From JANXPZ01 sp034678345 (GTDB lineage: Bacteria; Eisenbacteria; RBG-16-71-46): DNA of 5,905 nucleotides. The translations under genes and the position numbers were made by a program. Below the pieces are notes generated by a model. It did not search any database. It saw only the letters and a list, made by a program, of their open reading frames with translations, and was not told the origin of the DNA. Location: the NCBI GenBank assembly GCA_034678345.1, contig JAXDBZ010000240.1, positions 1 through 5,905 of the forward strand, in the 5' to 3' direction. This document shows, piece after piece, positions 1 to 4,926 of the stretch (position 1 is the stretch's first letter; every line of letters begins with the position of its first letter).

Positions 1-1
1 G

Positions 2-1510
2 ATCGCCATCCTCGAGGACGGGGACCTGGTCGAGCTGCGCGTCGAGCGCGCCGAGCAGCGGCGCAGCGTGGGCGACATCTACAAGGGCAAGGTGAACGCC
101 GTCCTGCCCGGGATGCAGTCCGCCTTCGTGGACCTGGGGCTGGCCAAGACCGGTTTCCTGCACGCCTCCGACCTGGCCGAGAGCCTGGCCGCTCTGGAGG
201 ACCTCTCCGACGTCGAGGAGGCCGGCGAGCGCGGCGGCCGCCGCCGCCGGGCCGCCGCGCCGCGCATCGAGGACCATCTGAAGAAGGGCCAGGAGGTGCT
301 GGTCCAGCTCACCAAGGAGGCCATCGGCACCAAGGGCCCGCGGGTCACGCAGCAGGTGAGCCTGCCCGGCCGCTTCTGCGTGCTGATGCCGGGCGTGGAC
401 CACGTCGGCGTCTCGCGCCGCATCGAGGACCGCGCCGAACGGCAGCGCATCAAGGCCATCATCCAGGACCTGCGCCCGAAGGGGGTGGGGCTCATCGCCC
501 GCACCGCCGGCGAGGGCAAGGGCGACCCCGAGTTCGCCGCCGACGTGAAGCACCTCGTCAAGATCTGGCAGAAGATCGACCGCAAGGCCGCCGGCGTGCA
601 CGCCCCGGCGCTCGTGCACCGCGAGCTGGAGCTGACCGCGAGCCTCATCCGCGACCTGTTCACCGACGAGGTGGACGAGGTGGTCATCGACGACAAGGAC
701 TCCTTCGCCGAGATCCAGGCCTACCTGAAGGCGGTCTCGCCCGAGCTGCGCGACCGGGTCAAGCTCTACAAGGGACGCCTGCCGATCTTCGACCACTACG
801 CCATCGAGCCGCAGATCGAGAAGACCTTCGAGCGCAAGGTGTGGCTCAAGAAGGGCGGCTACATCTGCATCGACCACGCCGAGGCGCTGGTGGCCATCGA
901 CGTGAACACCGGCCGCTTCACCGGCAAGAAGAACCAGGAGGAGACCATCCTCCGCACGAACCTGGAGGCGGCGCGCGAGATCCCGCGCCAGCTGCGGCTG
1001 CGGGACATCGGCGGCATCATCGTCATCGACTTCATCGACATGGAGATCGAGGCGAACAAGCGCGCCGTGCTGGACGAGCTGCGCACCCAGCTCCGCCAGG
1101 ACCGCGCCCGCACCCGCGCCTTCGCGGTCTCGGACCTCGGGCTGGTGGAGATGACGCGGCAGCGCGAGCGCTCGAGCCTGCTCCACTACTACACCGAGGA
1201 CTGCCCGCACTGCGGCGGACTGGGCAAGGTCGCCTCGCCCGAGACCATGCTGGCCCGCCTCGAGCGCGCCATGCGGCGGGTGGCCTCGATGGGCGGGGAG
1301 AAGCGCATCACCGTGAAGGTGGCGCCGGAGATCGCCCTGTTCTTCGTCGAGCAGGAGGCGCGGCGCTTCACCGAGCTGGAGAAGCGCTTCAAGATCCAGG
1401 TGGACCTCAAGGACGACCCCCAGCTGCGCCGCGGGGAGATGAAGGTCTTCGGTGGCAGCGGCAAGCGGGACCTGACCAAGGAGGTCGTGGGCAACATGCC
1501 GGGGGCGTAG
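2..1510 (+). CDS. rng: Ribonuclease E/G family endoribonuclease, probably RNase G (5' partial)
   Basis: Single-strand-specific endoribonuclease of the cytoplasm that matures rRNA 5' ends and starts mRNA decay. The reading frame is open from base 2, and those first codons read as family sequence upstream of the GTG at 68. That GTG is therefore internal, and about a dozen N-terminal residues lie outside the window. Numbering from the GTG at 68, an S1-like RNA-binding region spans about 1-95 (GDIYKGKV, AFVDLGL, GFLHASDL). The catalytic core carries D278 (AIDVNTG) and D321 (IVIDFIDM), spaced 43 residues apart like the Mg-binding Asp303 and Asp346 of E. coli RNase E. A CPHC zinc-link motif lies at 379-382. 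The protein stops about 100 residues later (502 residues visible), so it has no RNase E-type degradosome scaffold, which favours RNase G. An acidic-then-arginine-rich insert (about 38-66) interrupts the S1 region. rplU follows 183 nt downstream behind its own promoter. Confidence 0.95.
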   Translation: MAILEDGDLVELRVERAEQRRSVGDIYKGKVNAVLPGMQSAFVDLGLAKTGFLHASDLAESLAALEDLSDVEEAGERGGRRRRAAAPRIEDHLKKGQEVLVQLTKEAIGTKGPRVTQQVSLPGRFCVLMPGVDHVGVSRRIEDRAERQRIKAIIQDLRPKGVGLIARTAGEGKGDPEFAADVKHLVKIWQKIDRKAAGVHAPALVHRELELTASLIRDLFTDEVDEVVIDDKDSFAEIQAYLKAVSPELRDRVKLYKGRLPIFDHYAIEPQIEKTFERKVWLKKGGYICIDHAEALVAIDVNTGRFTGKKNQEETILRTNLEAAREIPRQLRLRDIGGIIVIDFIDMEIEANKRAVLDELRTQLRQDRARTRAFAVSDLGLVEMTRQRERSSLLHYYTEDCPHCGGLGKVASPETMLARLERAMRRVASMGGEKRITVKVAPEIALFFVEQEARRFTELEKRFKIQVDLKDDPQLRRGEMKVFGGSGKRDLTKEVVGNMPGA

Positions 1511-1542
1511 GCCGGGCGCGGCTGGGGGCGGGCTGGCCCGGC
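1511..1542 (+). terminator. Candidate terminator hairpin after rng
   Basis: A perfect 7-bp inverted repeat (GCCGGGC at 1511-1517, GCCCGGC at 1536-1542) with an 18-nt loop begins on the base right after the rng stop codon. No T-tract follows, so this is not a textbook intrinsic terminator. It could be a U-less terminator, a 3'-end-protecting stem, or chance in GC-rich DNA. Its place directly before the rplU promoter is the main support. Confidence 0.35.
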
Positions 1543-1562
1543 GAGACCGCGGCCGAGGCTGC

Positions 1563-1592
1563 TTGACCGGCCGCCGCCGCGCATGGTACAAA
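1563..1592 (+). promoter_or_regulatory. Sigma70-type promoter of rplU-rpmA
   Basis: The -35 element TTGACC (1563-1568, 5 of 6 to consensus) lies 18 bp from TACAAA (1587-1592, 4 of 6). An extended -10 dinucleotide TG stands at 1584-1585. A small A-rich patch (ACAAAA) marks the -10 in otherwise GC-rich DNA. The predicted transcript start is near 1599, giving a leader of about 95 nt before rplU. This is the best promoter-like sequence in the window and fits the need for strong expression of ribosomal proteins. Confidence 0.65.
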
Positions 1593-1602
1593 AGAGCGCT
1601 TC

Positions 1603-1684
1603 GCGCCCGGTAGGGGCGCTTCTCGTGTGTCCGCGGGCCCTTGACGGGACCCCGTCATCCGCGCGGCCCGCGTCTCCAGGAGAC
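1603..1684 (+). promoter_or_regulatory. Structured 5' leader of rplU, with RBS
   Basis: The leader between promoter and rplU holds two stem-loops. The first pairs GCGCCC (1603-1608) with GGGCGC (1614-1619) around a 5-nt loop. The second is a two-tier hairpin: an outer 8-bp stem, CGCGGGCC (1632-1639) with GGCCCGCG (1665-1672), and an inner 6-bp stem, TGACGG (1642-1647) with CCGTCA (1652-1657), closed by GACC. The Shine-Dalgarno AGGAG (1678-1682) follows 6 nt after the outer stem and lies 11 nt before the ATG. It sits inside its own inverted repeat, GTCTCC (1672-1677) and GGAGAC (1679-1684). Such a layout could support control of L21/L27 synthesis. Rfam's L21 leader is a Firmicutes element, and I do not recognise this as that family. 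Regulation is inferred. Confidence 0.45.
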
Positions 1685-1693
1685 AGTCGAGCG

Positions 1694-2005
1694 ATGTACG
1701 CGATCGTGAACATCAACGGTGTGCAGACCCGTGTCGAGCCCGAGACCGAGATCCAGGTGGCCCGCCTGCAGGGCGAGCCCGGCGCCCGGCTCACCTTCGA
1801 CCAGGTGCTGCTCGTCGCCGACGGCGATTCCATCTCGGTCGGCCAGCCCTACGTGCAGGGTGCCAGCCTGACCGCCGAAGTCGTCGAGCACTTCCGCGGG
1901 CCCAAGATCCGCATCTTCAAGTACAAGCGCCGGCACGACTACCGGAAGCGGCGCGGCTACCGTGACGACCTCACGCGCCTGCGCGTGACCGGCATCCAGC
2001 GCTAG
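1694..2005 (+). CDS. rplU: 50S ribosomal protein L21
   Basis: Large-subunit protein that binds 23S rRNA. The product is 103 residues, the usual bL21 length. Start choice: ATG at 1694 gives the family N-terminus MYAIV and is preceded by AGGAG at 1678-1682. The longer in-frame ATG at 1583 lies inside the promoter and adds 37 unrelated residues, so it is rejected. Family features are the central VLLVADGDSISVGQPYV, the KIRIFKYKRRHDYRKRRGYR basic stretch that contacts rRNA, and the C-terminal TRLRVTGI. An oddity is that residues 8-11 read NGVQ where most L21 proteins have GGKQ. rpmA begins 8 nt after the stop, the near-universal rplU-rpmA pair, so the two are cotranscribed and probably translationally coupled. 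Confidence 0.97.
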   Translation: MYAIVNINGVQTRVEPETEIQVARLQGEPGARLTFDQVLLVADGDSISVGQPYVQGASLTAEVVEHFRGPKIRIFKYKRRHDYRKRRGYRDDLTRLRVTGIQR

Positions 2006-2013
2006 GAGACGTC

Positions 2014-2259
2014 ATGGCACACAAGAAAGGTCAGTCCTCGTCCCGCAACAACCGCGACTCGAACGCGCAGCGCCTCGGCGTGAAGCGCTTCGGCGGTGAG
2101 CGCATCCGCTCCGGCGGGATCATCCTGCGGCAGCGCGGCACGCGGTTCTTCCCCGGCCAGAACGTGGGGATCGGCAAGGACGACACCCTGTTCGCCATGG
2201 TGGACGGGCACGTGAAGTTCGTGCGCCGCAAGGTGCACGTCCTGCCCCTGGCCGAGTAG
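2014..2259 (+). CDS. rpmA: 50S ribosomal protein L27
   Basis: Large-subunit protein whose flexible N-terminal tail reaches the peptidyl-transferase centre and contacts tRNA. The product is 81 residues, slightly shorter than the usual 85 or so. It starts directly with MAHKKG, so it lacks the cleavable N-terminal extension seen in Firmicutes L27. Family blocks follow in order: SSRNNRDSNAQRLGVKRFGG, then GIILRQRGTRFFPGQNVGIGKDDTLFA, then DGHVKFVRRK. The Shine-Dalgarno AGGAG (2004-2008) overlaps the rplU stop codon and lies 5 nt before the ATG, which ties translation of the two genes together. A GC hairpin begins 4 nt after the stop. In many bacteria obgE comes next. Here the following gene is kdsB. 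Confidence 0.97.
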   Translation: MAHKKGQSSSRNNRDSNAQRLGVKRFGGERIRSGGIILRQRGTRFFPGQNVGIGKDDTLFAMVDGHVKFVRRKVHVLPLAE

Positions 2260-2263
2260 GCCG

Positions 2264-2312
2264 GCCGACGTCCCGCCGCCCCGCCCCGGATCCCCGGAGC
2301 GGGGCGGTCGGC
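2264..2312 (+). terminator. Candidate terminator hairpin after rpmA
   Basis: A perfect 8-bp stem pairs CCGCCCCG (2281-2288) with CGGGGCGG (2300-2307) around an 11-nt loop. An additional outer 5-bp stem, GCCGA (2264-2268) with TCGGC (2308-2312), encloses it. Only TT then G residues follow, so there is no U-tract. The position just after the rpmA stop and just before the next candidate promoter supports a transcript end, but the lack of a T-run leaves the mechanism open (Rho-dependent, or RNA 3'-end protection). Confidence 0.45.
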
Positions 2313-2313
2313 G

Positions 2314-2343
2314 TTGGGGGGAGCGCGCGGGGTGTGCTACTCT
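2314..2343 (+). promoter_or_regulatory. Weak candidate promoter for the kdsB operon
   Basis: TTGGGG (2314-2319, 3 of 6 to the -35 consensus) lies 18 bp from TACTCT (2338-2343, 3 of 6 to the -10), which carries an extended -10 TG at 2335-2336. It sits directly after the rpmA hairpin, where a new unit would be expected to start, and is locally less GC-rich than its surroundings. The match is poor by sequence alone. If real, it would leave a leader of about 135 nt before kdsB. Confidence 0.3.
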
Positions 2344-2378
2344 GCGCTCCCGTGCGAGAGCATGGACCGATGACCACC

Positions 2379-2417
2379 CGCGCCGTCCCGGAGGTCCCGG
2401 ACCCCCGCGACGGCGCG
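2379..2417 (+). repeat. Inverted repeat in the kdsB leader (9-bp stem)
   Basis: CGCGCCGTC (2379-2387) is perfectly complementary to GACGGCGCG (2409-2417). The 21-nt loop can form its own small hairpin, GGTC (2393-2396) with GACC (2400-2403). It lies between the candidate promoter and kdsB and would be part of the leader RNA. Function is unknown: it could be an attenuator-like or stabilising element, or compositional chance. Confidence 0.45.
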
Positions 2418-2450
2418 TCGCTTTCCGGGCCCGTGAGGTCGTCCCGGCGG

Positions 2451-2469
2451 ACCCGCGCCGGGCGCGGGT
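2451..2469 (+). repeat. Inverted repeat just upstream of the kdsB ribosome binding site
   Basis: ACCCGCG (2451-2457) pairs with CGCGGGT (2463-2469) around the loop CCGGG. As DNA it is a near-perfect 19-bp palindrome, which could be an operator half-site pair or an RNA stem. It ends 5 nt before the kdsB Shine-Dalgarno and buries the alternative upstream GTG at 2468, which argues against that GTG as the start codon. Confidence 0.45.
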
Positions 2470-2474
2470 GCCCC

Positions 2475-2478
2475 GGAG
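2475..2478 (+). promoter_or_regulatory. Ribosome binding site deciding the GTG start of kdsB
   Basis: GGAG lies 7 nt before the GTG at 2486 and 5 nt after the end of an inverted repeat. It favours 2486 over the in-frame GTG at 2468, which has only a GC palindrome in front of it. Confidence 0.6.
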
Positions 2479-2485
2479 TCGCCCC

Positions 2486-3214
2486 GTGAGCGATCCCGTC
2501 CTCGCCGTCATCCCCGCCCGCTTCGCCGCCACGCGCTTCCCCGGCAAGCCGCTGGCCGTGCTGTGGGGCAAGCCGATGCTCCGGCACGTCTGGGAGCGGG
2601 CGCGCGCCGTGCGCGGCCTGGACGAGCTGGTGATCGCCACCGACGACGAGCGCATCGCCGCCGCGGCGCGCGGCTTCGGCGCCGCGGTCGAGATGACCCC
2701 GGTCGACTGCGCCAGCGGCACGGACCGGGTGGCCGAGGTGGCGCGGCGCCGGCCCGGGGCGGACATCGTGCTGAACCTGCAGGGCGACGAGCCCGAGCTG
2801 GAGACCGGGGCGGTCACGCGGCTGGTCGAGGTGATGCGCGCCGGGCCGGAGCTGCGCATGGGGACCATCGCGCACCACGAGCCCGACGCGGCGCTCCTGG
2901 CGCGCCCCGAGGTGGTCAAGGTGGTGGTGGACGCCGCCGGATTCGCGCTCTACTTTAGCCGCGCCGACCTCGCGGGAGCCTCGCGGGGCGGCCCGGCGCT
3001 GCGCCATGCGGGCGTCTACGCCTTCCGCCGCGACCTGCTGCTCGAGTTCGCCTCGTGGCCGGCGGGTGTGCTCGAGCGGGCGGAGAAGCTGGAGCAGTTG
3101 CGCGCGCTCGAGCGCGGCGTGCGCATCAAGGTGGTGCTGGGGGAACGCCCCTTCGCGGGCGTGGACACGCCGGAGCAGCTCGAGGCGCTGGAGAGACGCG
3201 GGCCGCGGCCGTAG
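2486..3214 (+). CDS. kdsB: 3-deoxy-manno-octulosonate cytidylyltransferase (CMP-Kdo synthetase)
   Basis: Cytoplasmic enzyme that joins Kdo to CTP to give CMP-Kdo and pyrophosphate, the activated sugar for the lipopolysaccharide inner core. The product is 242 residues, normal for KdsB. The nucleotide-binding signature IPARFAATRFPGKPL lies at 9-23, SGTDR at 77-81, and NLQGDEP at 97-103 with the metal-binding Asp101. HAGVYAFRRDLL, EKLEQLRALE and the C-terminal GVDTPEQLEALE are also family blocks. Start choice: GTG at 2486 has GGAG at 2475-2478 with 7-nt spacing and gives the usual short lead-in to IPAR. The in-frame GTG at 2468 lacks a ribosome binding site and lies in a hairpin. pyrG, source of the CTP substrate, starts 29 nt downstream, which fits cotranscription. 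Confidence 0.95.
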   Translation: MSDPVLAVIPARFAATRFPGKPLAVLWGKPMLRHVWERARAVRGLDELVIATDDERIAAAARGFGAAVEMTPVDCASGTDRVAEVARRRPGADIVLNLQGDEPELETGAVTRLVEVMRAGPELRMGTIAHHEPDAALLARPEVVKVVVDAAGFALYFSRADLAGASRGGPALRHAGVYAFRRDLLLEFASWPAGVLERAEKLEQLRALERGVRIKVVLGERPFAGVDTPEQLEALERRGPRP

Positions 3215-3243
3215 GCCCAGCCCAGGGACGGGAGAGGAACGTC

Positions 3244-4926
3244 ATGCCCAAGTACATCGTGGTCACGGGTGGGGTGGTCTCCTCGCTGGGCAAGGGCATC
3301 GCCGCCGCGTCGCTCGGGCTCCTGCTCAAGGCGCGGGGGCTGCGCGTCACGCTGCAGAAGCTGGATCCCTACCTGAACGTGGACCCGGGCACGATGAGCC
3401 CGTTCCAGCACGGCGAGGTCTTCGTCACCGACGATGGCGCCGAGACCGACCTCGACCTCGGGCACTACGAGCGCTTCACCGGCACCTCGGTGACCCGCAG
3501 CCACAACGTCACCGCCGGGCAGGTGTACGACACGGTGCTGTCCAAGGAGCGGCGCGGCGACTACCTGGGCCGCACCGTGCAGGTCATCCCGCACGTCACC
3601 GACGAGATCAAGCGCCGCATCACCCACCTGGCGCTCACCTCGCAGGCCGAGGTCCAGATCATCGAGATCGGCGGCACGGTGGGCGACATCGAGTCGCTGC
3701 CGTTTCTCGAGGCGGCGCGGCAGCTGCGGCTCGAGCTGCGCCGCGACGTCCTGTTCGTCCACGTCACGCTGGTACCCTTCCTCAAGGTGGCGGGGGAGGT
3801 CAAGACCAAGCCCACCCAGCACTCGGTCAAGGAGCTGCGCGAGATCGGCATCCAGCCCGACGTGCTGCTGTGCCGCAGCGAGGTGCCGCTCGACTCCGAC
3901 GTGCGCGAGAAGATCGCGCTGTTCTGCAACGTCCCGGCCGAAGCGGTCATTGCCGCCATCGACCGGCCCTCGATCTACGAGGTGCCGCTCATGTTCCACG
4001 AGGGCGGGCTCGACACGCTGGTGGTGCAGGGGCTGGGGCTCGACACCGACGCGCCCGACCTGCGGGTCTGGAGCGACTTCGTCGCCCGGGTGCGCGCGCC
4101 GGAGCGCGAGTGCGAGATCGCCATCGTCGGCAAGTACACCCACGTGCGCGACGCCTACAAGAGCCTGGTCGAGGCCTTCGTCCACGCCGGCGCCGCGAAC
4201 CGCGCGCGGGTGCGGCTGCGCTGGGTCGAGGCCGCGGACATCGAGACGCGCCCGGCGGCCGAGCTGCTGGGCGACGTGGACGGCGTGCTGGTCCCGGGCG
4301 GCTTCGGCGAGCGCGGCATCGAGGGCAAGATCGCCGCGGTGCGCCACGCCCGCGAGCGCGGCATCCCGTACTTCGGCCTCTGCCTCGGCATGCAGGTGGC
4401 GACCATCGAGTTCGCCCGGCACGTCGTCGGCTGGGAGGAGGCCCACTCGAGCGAGTTCGACCCGCGCGCGGCGCAGAAGGTGATCGACCTGATGGCCGAG
4501 CAGGCCGGCATCAGCGAGAAGGGCGGCACGATGCGCCTCGGCTCCTACCGCTGCGCCCTGCGCGAGGGCAGCCTGGCGGCGCGCGCCTACGGGCGGCTCG
4601 AGGTCGAGGAACGCCACCGCCACCGCTACGAGTTCAACAACCACTACGCGGCGCAGCTGCAGTCGCGCGGGCTGGTGCTGTCGGGCCGCTGCGTCGGCCG
4701 CGACCTGGTCGAGATCGTCGAGCTGCCCGACCACCCCTGGTTCCTCGCCGTGCAGTTCCACCCCGAGCTGAAGTCGCGCCCGCACGAGCCGCACCCGCTG
4801 TTCGTGGACTTCGTGCGCGCCGCGCTCGAGCGGCGCCGCGCGGTGCGCGGCAGCGACGCGCTGGCGCCCGGGGCGGAGGCCGCCGCCGGGCACGAGCCGG
4901 AGACGGCGACCGGGAGGACGGAGTGA
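3244..4926 (+). CDS. pyrG: CTP synthase (glutamine-hydrolysing)
   Basis: Final step of de novo pyrimidine synthesis: UTP, ATP and glutamine give CTP in a cytoplasmic tetramer. The product is 560 residues (E. coli 545). The N-terminal synthase domain (about 1-265) has the P-loop GGVVSSLGKGI (9-19), DPYLNVDPGTMSPFQHGE, and ETDLDLGHYERF with metal-binding Asp71, and EIGGTVGDIES with Glu141. The C-terminal class I glutaminase domain has VPGGFGERG, the nucleophile Cys380 in FGLCLGMQ, the lid motif GGTMRLG, and catalytic His506 and Glu508 in FHPE, so it appears fully active. After HPLF (517-520) and a short helix it carries about 30 extra low-complexity residues rich in Ala, Glu and Gly. The ATG at 3244 has GAGG at 3234-3237. 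Its stop codon overlaps the kdsA start by 4 nt. Confidence 0.98.
   Translation: MPKYIVVTGGVVSSLGKGIAAASLGLLLKARGLRVTLQKLDPYLNVDPGTMSPFQHGEVFVTDDGAETDLDLGHYERFTGTSVTRSHNVTAGQVYDTVLSKERRGDYLGRTVQVIPHVTDEIKRRITHLALTSQAEVQIIEIGGTVGDIESLPFLEAARQLRLELRRDVLFVHVTLVPFLKVAGEVKTKPTQHSVKELREIGIQPDVLLCRSEVPLDSDVREKIALFCNVPAEAVIAAIDRPSIYEVPLMFHEGGLDTLVVQGLGLDTDAPDLRVWSDFVARVRAPERECEIAIVGKYTHVRDAYKSLVEAFVHAGAANRARVRLRWVEAADIETRPAAELLGDVDGVLVPGGFGERGIEGKIAAVRHARERGIPYFGLCLGMQVATIEFARHVVGWEEAHSSEFDPRAAQKVIDLMAEQAGISEKGGTMRLGSYRCALREGSLAARAYGRLEVEERHRHRYEFNNHYAAQLQSRGLVLSGRCVGRDLVEIVELPDHPWFLAVQFHPELKSRPHEPHPLFVDFVRAALERRRAVRGSDALAPGAEAAAGHEPETATGRTE

Noticed and set aside
841..1566. A 241-codon + strand frame inside rng
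   Set aside because: It is out of frame with the catalytic RNase domain, which is intact over the same bases. The translation is Arg/Gly/Ala/His repeats typical of a shadow.
1641..1669. Second -35-like TTGACG at 1641-1646 as an rplU promoter
   Set aside because: No plausible -10 occurs 16-18 bp downstream (the bases are all G/C), and the sequence is explained better as the arm of the leader hairpin.
1583..1693. 37-residue N-terminal extension of L21 from ATG 1583
   Set aside because: It would start inside the promoter -10 region, has no similarity to L21, and has no Shine-Dalgarno. ATG 1694 gives the family start and length.
2002..3007. Two overlapping minus-strand open frames of about 300 codons opposite rpmA and kdsB
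   Set aside because: Composition-driven shadows of the genes on the + strand. They overlap each other in different frames and show no motifs.
3055..3243. 63-residue N-terminal extension of PyrG starting inside kdsB
   Set aside because: ATG at 3244 gives the conserved MPKYIVVTGG start with a ribosome binding site. The extension is a shadow of kdsB.
3016..4893. A 625-codon open frame on the minus strand opposite pyrG
   Set aside because: It mirrors the codon structure of pyrG in GC-rich DNA. The translation is His/Val/Leu/Ala/Arg-rich low complexity without recognisable domains.
3006..4922. A 910-codon + strand frame running from within kdsB through pyrG into kdsA, suggesting a fusion protein
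   Set aside because: Upstream of 4923 the translation is Arg/Ala/Gly-rich shadow of kdsB and pyrG with no family motifs. KdsA similarity begins right at the GTG with its own ribosome binding site.
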